A stretch of DNA of 64,000 bases from Glandiceps talaboti (Eukaryota > Hemichordata > Enteropneusta > Spengelidae). The stretch covers positions 16,127,531-16,191,530 of the forward strand of contig NC_135559.1 of assembly GCF_964340395.1 (NCBI RefSeq), read 5' to 3'. Numbering within the stretch: the stretch's first letter is position 1; the number at the start of each line of letters is the position of its first letter. The notes beneath the pieces are model-generated. The model made no database searches. It saw only the letters and a list, made by a program, of their open reading frames with translations, and had not been told where the DNA came from. Both the position numbers and the translations under genes were made by a program. Below, one piece after another: positions 52,901 to 62,831 of this stretch.

Positions 52901-55173
52901 CGATAACTACCAAATCCCTGGTACCTCGATACCGCGGTATTTGCGTGTAACATTGGTCAAACTTGGTGGACTATCAGTATCGTACCGTGTCTCAATTCAA
53001 AATCTGGCACAGTTACAAGTGAATATGACAAGCTAATGATATGCTGAGATGAATTACACATGACTTTATTTATATGTATTTGATTACAATGTGCACATGA
53101 TTGGTTACCCACCTATACATTGTCCTTTGCATTTCGACTTGTCTAAAAATTTCAAAAGTAAAAAAAAAATGAGAATTTTTACCAATCCCATAAAGCACGT
53201 GTAAATAACCATATTGTGCGTTGCAGTTTAAATTTCGCTCATATAGACCTGGTGCTCCCGTAAAACAGTAAACTTATCATTTCCTTTAACTTATTAGAAC
53301 AGTTGCAGTCTAAAAAAAATCCATTCTCGCAAACCAGCGCATGTCGTAAAGAGGCAAACGGTTTACGATTATGATTCGCCGCCGTAAAGAGGCTAGTGGT
53401 TTACAACGATGAAAAAATCATGAAATTATGAAAACTTTCTACTCAGTCTTGAATGCCAACACAGTAGTACGTGTGCGATATGACGAGGGTATTTTCCTAC
53501 TGAAAAATAGAATGTTAATGTTTACCGTTCTTGTAGAAAATTATTCGTTGAGACAAAGGGTGTTAATTTTTCCGGCATGACAAATCTTGCTAGGTAAATG
53601 TATTCATTTCTTGTAGAAAACAAAGAATTCATTTTAAATCTATGTAGGCTACATACGGGATACCAATTTTGTACATTCCATCTTCTGAACTTTCTAGTTA
53701 CACAAAAGTCAATCATTTACAAAATGTCCTACATAATTAATATTCATCATTATATGATAGAAATTAAAGATACATCTTACCTCTCTTTCTACCTGATCGA
53801 TCTTTCTTTCCTTTTCGCTTCCTCGACGCTGCAACACAATGAATTTACTAAAATTAATGACGTGTCCCCAATAGAGCTGATGATCAAGTTTTCAAGTTTC
53901 CACTCATGTGGCGTTCTTTGCGTTTCTCATACTGGAAAACTGTGTTTAACACGTCACCAGAAGTTACACAGAGCCAGCTTTCTTGTTAACTTACGGATAT
54001 TCTAGCTGATAAATTCGTGTTTCCGTGTATAACCCACGGGTAATTTTACCGCTCAGTATAAAAGTTTATTTCGTAGTCTTTCTGTTACTGGTACGTTTGT
54101 ATAAAATCCTGGAAAACTACACTATGACGTCATCGCCATCACTCAAACATACTCAAGAACTGCTATAAAGTGCATTTATCCATTTGTCAATATGACAAAT
54201 AATTCGAACAGTTTATCTAAGTTGTATTTTCAGACTGCTTTCCTGTTTTAAAATATCTGATAAATCAACATTTGGAAAACTTTAAGTTATTTCCAATATA
54301 AAAAACACCAAAGTGAAAACGAAATCTGAAGTGAAACGACCGCTTTCTTAAACTCTTTTGACGCCGATGGACAAAATGCATCAAGTTCTTCGTATTTGTA
54401 GTGTACTTGCCTTTGTCGTTCTGAGAGGCATCACTTTGCACATCTGTCATGTCTTCAACTGTACCGTCACGTTTCTCCCTTCTGTCTTCGATGACTTCAT
54501 TCTCTTCATCTTCTGCTACCTCTGCATCACCCTTACCCTGCCGCTTACCCTGCTGGAGCTATTTTACAAGGAAAAACCCTGGTTTCAATATTGTATTCCA
54601 TGAAAACTACGGTTTCCATAGCAACGGTACTTCTTCGTACTGTTCTATGGAAACGACTTATGCTAATCCAACGTCCAGGGTCGAGAAGTCCCAATGCTCA
54701 TTTGCATATGAACATCTATTGAATGTTACTTTGTTTCAACTTTTTGTTTCATTTTCATCCGACTCAAACGTGTGACATGCTAATTGACATGATGTAAACA
54801 TTGGTTTGGAGACAACTGTACCACTCACCTTTGCCCATGTTCCAGTACCAACCAAATCATCGCCAGCTACGTCTTTATGCTCTCTAATATATGACCGAAG
54901 CAGTTTTTTCAACTCTTGAAGTTCCCCTTCAGTTTGCAGCTGTTGTTCTTGCAAACTATCGAGTTGTGCCCTGGTTGCGTCGTCGCTCTTTCCGTGCGAT
55001 AAGATCATGAAGGTGAGAATAGAGGACCACGCAAAAAGAATAAACAAAGCGATAAACAGTATCCGCTCAGTACTACTAAACCGCGACTCGCACCCTTTAA
55101 CGGGCGACTTCATGGTTTCATAGCCTGCCGGACCTGCGCTTACACTTTCTGCTGAGCCAAACCCCGTGTTCAT
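43223..55173 (-). CDS. Gene D: EDA-like collagenous TNF ligand with alternative first-strand and last exons
   Basis: Shared exons: 55173-54829, 54558-54411, 53828-53781, possibly 53142-53113, 49481-49356, 48907-48882, 46864-46728. Mutually exclusive first-strand exons: 48478-48424 or 48358-48298. Cassette: 47687-47649. Terminal exons: 45198-44962, 43851-43615 or 43468-43223. The protein runs cytoplasmic tail, membrane span, coiled-coil stalk, furin site REKR, basic run, 14 Gly-X-Y triplets, then the TNF domain, split after YYIYSQ. Phases agree throughout. A trimeric, furin-released EDA-type ligand is the expected product. In theory up to twelve TNF heads could be made. A poly(A) signal lies near 43086. 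Usage of each variant is not visible from the sequence. Confidence 0.9.
43615..43851 (-). CDS. Gene D alternative terminal exon 2
   Basis: 79 codons including stop, phase 0 acceptor (ACATTACAG). It encodes [33 protein letters not shown] and [15 protein letters not shown]. Nearest relative is gene C exon 29494-29724. Confidence 0.87.
   Translation of the reverse strand: MLYYDSSKFMGHAIYVNGDKHLSCTQTTVAPDAKYNSCYTGGIIALAKESVIAVKIIYLDRIINMHPDSTFIGFVRLA
44962..45198 (-). CDS. Gene D alternative terminal exon 1
   Basis: 79 codons including stop, phase 0 acceptor (CTTGTAG). It encodes [36 protein letters not shown] and [13 protein letters not shown]: a complete second half of the TNF domain. Confidence 0.86.
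   Translation of the reverse strand, partial: VQYYDTFPFMGHFVSIDEEVFLRCTESTVSDQRKFNSCFVGGVTYLEEDSKIAVRVSYNQRLIQLSPQTTYVGFVRLA
46361..46630. mobile_element. MITE family 2, copy 1, in gene D intron
   Basis: Ends GACACCAGCTGAGTTTAT and inverted ACAAACTCAGCTTGTGTC. Aligns along its length with copy 2 at 63483 (shared ACAGTTGTCTTCTGACAT/ACAATTGTCTCCTGGCAT and TTGAGTTCAGT). Confidence 0.65.
46728..46864 (-). CDS. Gene D TNF core exon up to YYIYSQ
   Basis: 137 bases, phase 1 to 0. It encodes [17 protein letters not shown] and ends [11 protein letters not shown] at donor CAG|GTAAAT. It has the same length and split point as gene C exon 7. Confidence 0.88.
46989..47331. mobile_element. MITE family 1, copy 2, in gene D intron
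   Basis: Ends TTAAAGTGGCCATG...ATCCACTTTAA, with inner arms GGATAAGGATTGGGTATTT and its inverse AAATACCCAATCCTCATCC. It sits between the cassette exon and the TNF core exon. Confidence 0.75.
47649..47687 (-). CDS. Gene D 39-base cassette exon
   Basis: 39 bases, phase 1 to 1, so it can be included or skipped without a frame change. It encodes [12 protein letters not shown] between the first strand and the conserved W-containing strand. Gene C has no counterpart, so it is probably optional. Acceptor GTTTAG, donor GTAAGC. Confidence 0.6.
48298..48358 (-). CDS. Gene D alternative first-strand exon 2
   Basis: 61 bases, phase 0 to 1, only 65 bases beyond its sister exon. It encodes [26 protein letters not shown] is conserved while the rest differs. 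Good acceptor (ATTTTAG) and donor (GTAGGT). The very short intron and the phase clash both fit mutually exclusive use. Confidence 0.8.
48424..48478 (-). CDS. Gene D alternative first-strand exon 1
   Basis: 55 bases, phase 0 to 1. It encodes [18 protein letters not shown], matching gene C exon 6. Donor GTAAGT. Because it leaves in phase 1 and the next copy must be entered in phase 0, it cannot be spliced to exon 48298-48358 in frame. Confidence 0.82.
48882..48907 (-). CDS. Gene D linker exon, collagen-like
   Basis: 26 bases, phase 1 to 0, with acceptor TTACATAG and donor GTAAGT. It adds GAPGEQGPK, three further triplets, and makes the phase change needed for the first TNF strand exon. Confidence 0.78.
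49134..49200 (+). repeat. Possible tRNA-like SINE relic
   Basis: TAGAGCTGGTCAGAG resembles a pol III A box and GAGTTCGAATT a B box about 40 bases later. The stretch does not fold into a convincing intact tRNA, so a degraded SINE head is more likely than a tRNA gene. Confidence 0.35.
49356..49481 (-). CDS. Gene D collagen exon, GC donor
   Basis: 126 bases = 14 perfect Gly-X-Y triplets (starting [12 protein letters not shown] and ending [10 protein letters not shown]), phase 1 to 1. The donor is AAAG|GCAAGC (a GC-AG intron); no in-frame GT alternative is evident. It is about 92% identical at DNA level to the gene E exon at 62380. Confidence 0.85.
49813..50075. repeat. (TTGA)n tract
   Basis: Interrupted TTGA units with TCGA and GGTT variants in the large gene D intron upstream of the collagen exon. 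Confidence 0.9.
50990..51480. repeat. Diverged tandem repeat, unit about 150-240 bp
   Basis: ATCCAGTAAAA(T/C)TTTGGAGA occurs at about 51087 and 51234 with similar lead-in sequence (GTCGAAAAA), and a further part-copy near 51405. It lies in the 3.6-kb stretch of the gene D intron that shows no exon. Confidence 0.4.
53113..53142 (-). CDS. Gene D possible small two-Cys exon
   Basis: 30 bases, phase 1 to 1, acceptor TTTTTAG and donor GTGGGT. It encodes [11 protein letters not shown] just before the collagen exon. Two Cys here could form interchain bonds; gene E has a similar C-x3-C (CLSDC) beside its collagen part. Its shortness makes it uncertain. Confidence 0.4.
   Translation of the reverse strand, partial: TSRNAKDNV
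53781..53828 (-). CDS. Gene D exon 3: basic segment
   Basis: 48 bases, phase 1 to 1, acceptor GTTGCAG and donor GTAAGA. It encodes [17 protein letters not shown], the Lys/Arg run found in the same slot in genes A, C and E. Confidence 0.78.
54411..54558 (-). CDS. Gene D exon 2: acidic stalk with furin site, GC donor
   Basis: 148 bases, phase 0 to 1. It encodes [20 protein letters not shown], then RREKRDG (furin consensus REKR), then an acidic end SDASQNDKG. The donor is AAAG|GCAAGT, a non-canonical GC donor with otherwise perfect consensus. The acceptor AAAATAG is taken; a second AG six bases on would also keep the frame. Confidence 0.75.
54829..55173 (-). CDS. Gene D exon 1: N-terminus, membrane segment, coiled coil
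   Basis: 115 codons from ATG at 55173 to donor AAG|GTGAGT, phase 0. Residues about 38-58 ([20 protein letters not shown]) form the membrane span. Residues about 65-98 ([20 protein letters not shown]) look like a coiled coil. There is no signal peptide, as expected for type II topology. Confidence 0.85.
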
Positions 55174-55457
55174 TGTTGTTACTGAAGTCGCGTGGTTAGA
55201 CGATGTGCGCCAGTTTTGCTGTCTGTTTGATGGTCAGGTCACAGCGACATCGGAATTCGGTCCGCTGGACAACGTTGCGATGTTGTTTTGACTCGCACTT
55301 CTCAGAACTGGACTTCAGTATCTATTGAACGGGGTCATGTCAGGCGATAATTATGTATTCAAACACGGTTATGTGTTTATATCTTTGCAGCCAACCGACA
55401 GTGCAGACTGATCACGTGCTATCTGCTTAACAATTATACCTGGATTTGTGTGGCAGA

Positions 55458-55601
55458 GATGGCGGGAAACATTATCAAGAAAAGGGGCGTTTCACTTACG
55501 AGTTTCTTTATACTTCTATGCATTATAAGCCTAACTGTGTCATCTCAAAACACAAAGCAACGATCGGGCCCATCTACTGTGACAACGCCACCACGTTGCA
55601 G
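55458..55601 (+). CDS. Possible first exon with signal peptide, plus strand
   Basis: From an ATG at about 55459 the frame reads MAGNIIKKRGVSLTSFF followed by a hydrophobic run (FILLCIISLTVSS) that looks like a signal peptide, then a polar Ser/Thr-rich tail ending PPRC near an AG|GTTAGG donor-like site. It diverges from the start of gene D, about 285 bases away. No later exons were found, so this may be chance. Confidence 0.3.
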
Positions 55602-55869
55602 GTTAGGGAAACGGTTGAAAAGGTTCATACAGATTCCCTTCTAGTCTGGATGCCAATGTGGTTTCTAACTAAACCACGTCGGTGAGTTGAGGTGTAAATG
55701 GGAACGATACTGTATAGGAATTAGACTAATTCTCTTCCTGCCCCCATGCGTGAATGTATGTGGCTGTATTGTAAGCCTATGCACGGCGAAAAGAGAAGAT
55801 AGCGAGGCTGACAATAGGTTTTTGTTTTAAAATGGTGTTTGCATTATTGTGTATGGCTAAGTTGTCCAA

Positions 55870-56051
55870 CCGAGTTAGCCTACCTGTAGACTTGAAGGAC
55901 TATCGCTACTACACTATTCCGCTTTCCTATCTGACATTTTGATTTTTTGAATTTTCGCTGTTGGGAGGACAAAAATCTAAATGTTAGTTAGGATAACGGA
56001 ATAGTGTACTATTAGCAATAGTCCTTCAAGTCTGCAGGTAGGCTAACTCGG
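55870..56051. mobile_element. 182-bp MITE-like palindrome
   Basis: Ends CCGAGTTAGCCTACCTG and its inverse; arms pair for about 50 bases (AGACTTGAAGGACTAT). No frame. Target duplication not clear. Confidence 0.7.
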
Positions 56052-57159
56052 TTATGCTTTAATTTAATAATGCGAATTGAGTGGACTTTAAATACTAGCA
56101 GAAACAAAAGTTTAGAATTAATGACAAAAGCAAAGCGAGCATTGGTCACGCAACAGCAAAGCTCTATACCCATGAGTGCTTGTACTGAATATAGGTACAA
56201 ACCTCAACACTGATTACTAACCACCGCCGGGGTACACGAGTTCCTTGCCGACGGTAATTTTTTTATGCAATATAACGACTTGAAGAATATGACGTAAAAT
56301 GAAGAAATTTTGGTCAAAATGAAAAAAAAAATGAGATGTCATGACTCAAAATGTAAAAGTACATCTTTTGAAAATATTCGGCCTACCACAAGTTGTGTCA
56401 GTCACATGACACGAAACACACCGCCATATTAGTCAGCAATTTTTGTTCGTGCTGAAACATTAATATTTTGAATGTTTTATTGTTTCATTTTGTCAATTAC
56501 GTTATTTATTTATTTACTTTTTTGTTTAGATGACCCCTTCTTTCACCTCAATGACCAGGGTCCAGTGACATGCATGGTACGACTGGAAAGGTCTCATCTA
56601 TAACGTGTTGCCATGACAATGAGAGTACGAGGTCAATCTATCAAAGGTCATAAATTGCTGTACTACATGTCCAGCTAGCTCCAGCACACACAAGGATATC
56701 ATCAACGTACACTTCCGTCAACATAGCTCATTTGTACCATAGAGGGTGCACTGTTAGGCGGAAGGGACAACATGTACAATGCATGCAATGATGAAACATT
56801 GTAAGCAAGCACTGTATACACGTATAACATTGACAACATACTGTACTTATATTACTATGCCAATGTACGTATATGATGTTTGATAATAGAACCAATCAAA
56901 AAATTTTAGTAACAAAAAAGAAATTGGCAAATCTTGTGCAGATCTTGTTATTATAATATATATTTGATGGAAAGAAACATTTTCATTTGCTCATCTGATG
57001 ATGCTCTGTTCACTGGGTGAAAGCTAGTATAGCCAGAAATTTAGGAAATCCTTTGAGTTGAGTTTGTTGGTAATTCGGTTTTCATTTGTGTTTATAAATA
57101 TCTATTATCCTTTACTACTAATATTGTATTGGGCACTGTTTTCTCCCATGAGATGCCTT

Positions 57160-57161
57160 TA

Positions 57162-57192
<31 letters not shown>

Positions 57193-57301
57193 GTCTGTCT
57201 GTCTGTCTGCCTGCCTGCCTGCCAACCTACCTACCTATATTTATATATACATACACACCCCCCCCCCACACACACACACATATATATATACTATATATAT
57301 A

Positions 57302-57375
<74 letters not shown>
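57160..57375. repeat. CTGT/CTGC, CA and TA compound microsatellite
   Basis: CTGT and CTGC tetramers, then CA, then about 75 bases of TA. Confidence 0.95.
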
Positions 57376-57378
<3 letters not shown>

Positions 57379-58003
57379 TATGAAACTTTATGTGCTTTCA
57401 TGATAGGTTTCATAATTTTTGCTTTTTGTGCACTTATTTGGTGGTCATATTCATCCAAACTATATACCTGTATATACAATTACATGATAGTCATTTCGTC
57501 ATTGGGGTAAAAAGTTCATTGATCCATATGTTCAGGTCATTGCTTTAGTTAGCATATATCTCATAGAATACCTATGCAGCAGGAGCAATTTGACGTCAGG
57601 TCAAAGTTCATCCCAGGTCATGCAACAAAACAGGGTCACTGAAAGATGAGGTTAAGCACTGACCCATATTATTTTAAAGACACTCTAACGTCCAAACGTC
57701 CGTCATTTTGGACTAAATGAGCAACTTTAATTTCGACAAAAACAACAAGAGATTTTAAACTTAAAGATAATCTGTCATTTATTTCATCCTTAGGTGGTGA
57801 CTTTGAAGTGATTTATTTTACTCCATGGCAAGTAATTTGGCTTTTTCGGATTTTTTTCCCTTTTTACCAGCTTAAAGCGTGACCGATAAGCAAGCTATAA
57901 TAAGACACTAGCGCATAGCCGTGTGACAGTTTGCTATACAGCGTGTCTGTATTACACATTTCGATTGCCTATATCTACGTATCGGGATCAAAAATGGCAG
58001 CGC

Positions 58004-58130
58004 GGGAAAACACGTATCCTCGTTCAACTGATTATGATGTACCTGAAATATAGTCCATGTCATAGTCAGATATCAGAACAACATTTTACAAAGATGGTAA
58101 TCATCAGTTGAACGAGGACGCGCTTTTCCC
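58004..58130. mobile_element. Short inverted repeat, 127 bp
   Basis: Arms of about 30 bases (GGGAAAA...TCCTCGTTCAACTGAT and inverse) around a 65-base centre. Confidence 0.55.
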
Positions 58131-59310
58131 CCGCCTTGTTGTTACCGATTCTCAAGTTGCATTTGATAGCAAATTTAAACCACTGCTACGTAAGTTGAAT
58201 GAAGTTTAACTATTGAAGTCACACGGTAAGTACATGCAATACTGTCAACCACCCGTTCCAAGTGTGATTGGGGAAGAAAGCCCTTGCCCAGGCCATCATG
58301 ACCTTGGTTACTTTTGAGACAGTATAAGCTTAACAAGAACAAGAGAAATGAGTTTTACCTACCTTACGGTACATCTTCAAGTGTCTCGGGTAAAGAACAC
58401 TGAAATACAGAGCAGTTTTTCAACTTGCAGACTATTGCAAGCGGTTGAACTAGTTACAGAATGAACCCACTCCCATTGAACACTACACTTCATCTGACAT
58501 TTTGACAGAAACCACTCAAAAGTGTTCACGTTATGGCATGTCATGTCATCCAGCATCTGCAGGAATTGGTTACGGTTACAAAATTAACGTTGATGCATGG
58601 GAAATTCCCATAGCCACATAACGTATTCGCAACAATAGCCCGGGAATCCCCGACCAGAACGTGATCATGATTTGTTGAGAAACATCACGTGACTTAAAAG
58701 TAAACACGTGATCAGTATTTGACTACTACGGACTATTCCAAAAATCTGGAAAAGTTGTAACAATGTGTGACGTAATACTGATATCACGAGGATGGGCGAC
58801 GCGCCTACCCAGGCCCACTTCGGTTACTCAATTCAACGCAACGAGGTCTCATCACACTTATTCAAGATTAGATAGAGGCACTGTACTTCTAATTCCATCA
58901 AATTCTGCTCCTTCTATTAAAGAGGCATGGACGACTACTGTGGTTCCACGAAGCAAATATCATTTTTATACCTACGTATATATATTAAATACGTGTTCAG
59001 GAATATTTACAGCCATGCCACTACAGGCTTGGCTTTTCACGAATGCATTTTGGCCACACTTTAACCAACGATTGATAAACTTACACTGACCATTTACCGA
59101 CCCTGCAAGCACCTATGGTCTAGAAGTACACATCTATGGAATGGTAAACGTAATGCATGCTAGATCCCTCTTGTGTTGACTTCGTAAGTTCCATGGCTTA
59201 TGAATTAGGGACGCGTAATCTTTCTAGTAGGAATGGATATGTATACGTTACGTATATATATAATGATATGTTACTACTGCATTGGATGGATTCAAGGTTT
59301 ACCATTACCA

Positions 59311-59350
59311 TTTATGCTGAGAATATATATATATATATTCTCAGCATAAA
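59311..59350. repeat. Perfect 40-bp palindrome
   Basis: TTTATGCTGAGAATATATAT is followed directly by its exact inverse, so it folds with no loop. Confidence 0.8.
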
Positions 59351-59904
59351 CACTATATATGTATATATATATATATATATGCCAGTATATATGTATTATG
59401 TATATATACCAGTATATATGTATATACTAGTATGCTGGTATGTAATTATGCTTAGCTAGTATCAAGCGAGGATGTGCTTATTCGTAGATTATTCTAAAGT
59501 TCATATTCATCGCTCTTGTATATATCTCAATTCAGGCATAGGCGTCCCAGTGCCATGACAAACCAATAACCACCTTCCCCCAGTTAGAAGGCGGTCTTTT
59601 TTAACTGACTGGAGGGGGGGGGGGATTGGAGTTGAGCTGAGTTTTTTTTTTCAAACTGTCCACTCCCCAGCTGTGATAAACAAAGCCAAAGTGACACCAC
59701 ATATGAAGCCCACATTTTCCAAAATTCTCAGTGCACTTTATTAATACTAATCAACTTCTAAGTTTTTTTGAGTTCCATTTATACATTCAGATATAACCCA
59801 AACCATAATGCTTCTACACATTTCATGCATCAGGTTGACAATTGTCATTGAGGTCGACAGATCGACTACATCACATGTTACCAGTATATATCTGCAGTTA
59901 AAAG

Positions 59905-59957
59905 CATACATACATACATACATACATACATACATACATACATACATACATACATAC
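59905..59957. repeat. (ACAT)n microsatellite
   Basis: About 13 CATA units, followed downstream by GCAC/ACGC and CACT units at 60070-60130. Confidence 0.9.
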
Positions 59958-60693
59958 GCGTGTGCGTACGAACGCAAGATTACGTACGTGCAAGCATCAT
60001 ATACGTTTGTCAGAGGGGCGTTTGTCCTAGATAGAACCCATATACACATGCACTCACTTCCACCCATCCATCCATGCATACGCACGCACGCACGCACGCA
60101 CGCATGTATGCACACACTCACTCACTCACTTATATAGTATGTTTATATACAAGCATTGGTCGTATTCTTCTCATATCAACAGAATTTAATTGTAGATTGC
60201 CATGAAACACACCAGTAGTGTACAAAACAGTAAATTCTTATATAAAGTAAAACTTCACTTAACTTTATACTACGGTTTACATCATAGTTAGTTGATTCTT
60301 TTTGTAAAGTCTTTATTAAAGTCTTTATTTTGCCTACTAATTGCCTTTCTTGGTTATACATAACAGGATGGAATGGTGAAAGTGATAGAGATCCATTACT
60401 TATCTTACATAAGTACAAATGAACTCTATATCTCATTTGTTATACAATATCATATATGTGGGTTTCCAATTACAGAGTACCATGTATGTGACTACCTATG
60501 TATATACTACCCACAAGATATGGATATATTGTGCAGGGTAATCCGAAGCTCCAGCTGTAGCTAAACTCACAAAGTTATGAATGCTACTGTATTTGAAGAA
60601 TATATGCTGGGGTTTTGTACTTTACTATACGCATATAGAATGAATGGCATTGTAATGACGATCACTGTTCATTTACAATATGTAAATAATAAA

Positions 60694-60699
60694 TTTATT
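60694..60699 (-). promoter_or_regulatory. Poly(A) signal AATAAA for gene E
   Basis: AATAAA on the minus strand about 115 bases downstream of the gene E stop. Confidence 0.5.
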
Positions 60700-60814
60700 A
60701 TTATGCAAAATATGCCAAATAACTGAAACTGCAACGGACTGGTAACACTGGGGCTTAGAAAGGCATTCGGGATACCTATGGCTCTCAGAAGGTGGCGTGC
60801 GACTAACTCACAAA

Positions 60815-61176
60815 TCAGTCTCCATCTAACAGTATTACACCAAAGTACGAAGTGACAGATTCCACGATGAGTCGACACTTATTTTCCTGCATGATTTTGA
60901 TCGAAATTTCATCGTTTTCATTCAGACGCACCACACCAAATGAGTTGACGGTTTTTTGATGGTGTTCAGTCATAGAACTGAAGCTATGAATCACGGCATG
61001 GTTGTTGACATGGGTTTCATGGCCACATAGTAACTGGTGTTCATCGTCGTAGAAAAGTTGACTGTAGATGTAGTATAGACCAGCTTTCAGTACTTTCAGA
61101 CAACCTGTGAGTGGATCGTATGTCATGAATCCCGTAGTATCCCAGTCTGGTGGGTTCCAAAACTTTAAGGTTTCCC
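60815..61176 (-). CDS. Gene E TNF core, single exon
   Basis: 362 bases to the stop. [47 protein letters not shown] and [11 protein letters not shown] give the full core. The VNxHxVI motif is shared with gene B, and neither has the intron after YSQ. The domain ends normally three residues past the last strand. Confidence 0.9.
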
Positions 61177-61252
61177 CTAGAAAGAGTGGCATTATGAGCG
61201 ACAAACACAGAAGTGATCATTTCTATCGTCGTCGTCGTCGTCGTCGTCGTCG

Positions 61253-61288
<36 letters not shown>

Positions 61289-61368
61289 CCACCACCACCC
61301 CTACCACCACCACCACCGATACCACCACCACCACCACCACCACCACCATTATTATCATCATCATCATC

Positions 61369-61400
<32 letters not shown>

Positions 61401-61685
61401 CATCATCACCACCACCATGCACCACCACCACCACCACCAACTACCATCAGCAACTCAACCCTATAATTCAAAAGCCACCAGGAGCAGCTAACTTTAAGTT
61501 ACCTTTTGGATTTTGTACGAAGAGATCTTTAGCTTTCAGATGACCTATTGGTCTGCCTTTCTGAATGTAGAAAAAGAAACAAAATCTTGAAACCACCGTT
61601 ACAATTACTACCAAACTATTTTGTGTTTGAATATCGCTTGTTTCATCCGATATATAATGCATATAGTATATACAATATACATGTA

Positions 61686-61729
<44 letters not shown>

Positions 61730-62773
61730 TAGTTTTTGCTATACTTACTTTCTCAGATATACCGCCCATAAGTGTGAGGAGACCACTGCGTCCTCCTTCA
61801 TAATCTTTACCATTTTTTCCCTCACAATCAGATAAACAAGTAGAACGAGGTGGTCCTGGTGAACCACGCAGACCTGTTGGGTATACATAGCAACGTGTAA
61901 TATATCAGTGCTTGTGCATAAGTCTGTGTAAAATCTTGGTGGTGGTGGGGGTTCTCTTCCTATTTATCATGTGTTTTATGACAGATACCAACCCTAATTG
62001 TGGGGACCAATTAAAGTCCTAAAATTGCAAAAGCATACTTCTAAAGATGTATTATAAATTATACCCGTGTATTTCATTACAAGATAACGTTCTTTTATAA
62101 AAATTGCCAATGAAATAATGAATACTAACCCCGTTTTCAAAAATACATGTATAAAACTAATGACAGTACAATACAATATTATATCTGTATTCTCCAAACA
62201 TGGACAATAATCTTTGTGTGACAGTAGAGAATAAACCCATACATGAAAAAAATATTTAAAACAAAGTCACAACATACATTAAAATACAGTTCAAAAATGA
62301 AGAGACGGTTACTAATTTTACTTCACGAGATATATTCTTATTAGTTCATTTTATAAAACCTTAGAGATATTGAACTTGCCTTTGTCTCCAATATCCCCTT
62401 TATCTCCCTTTGGTCCTGGCAGACCTATGGGTCCAGGTATTCCATCTCTGCCATTTATACCATTATCTCCTGGTGGACCCTGAGGTCCAGGTGGGCCACG
62501 AGGTCCTTTTATAGTCAATACTAGAAAAGCCATGTAAGCAAGTATCTATTCATTTTGTGGTCTTTTCAAATAATGTATGCATACTTTAAATATACCATAG
62601 GTTTACGATTTTCAGGAGCCAGTGAAAAGAGAGCGAAGTTACGTTATATCCACTAAAATTTAATTCAGCGTTCAGTATCCCAATTGTATCTACTGGTATT
62701 ACCTTGTATTTGACTTGCATTTCAATTGATACATGTATATGGGTGGTTGGTTGATTGATTGGTTGTTGGTTGG

Positions 62774-62831
<58 letters not shown>

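Larger units (their letters stand above)
55686..60693. other. Intergenic region between genes D and E
   Basis: No gene with recognisable homology was found. It contains inverted-repeat elements at 55870-56051 and 58004-58130, simple repeats at 57160-57375, 59305-59420, 59905-59957 and 60070-60130, and a perfect palindrome at 59311-59350. A 108-codon plus-strand frame at 58763 has no recognisable domain. Confidence 0.45.

Noticed and set aside
53598-54005. 135-codon plus-strand frame overlapping gene D
   Set aside because: It is antisense to the basic exon of gene D, which has splice sites and family support.
58763-59089. 108-codon plus-strand frame
   Set aside because: No domain, no signal, no paralogue in the window; likely chance.
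61192-61491. His-, Asp-, Met- or Val-run proteins in several frames
   Set aside because: Translation of the intronic triplet repeat of gene E; flanking splice sites place it inside an intron.
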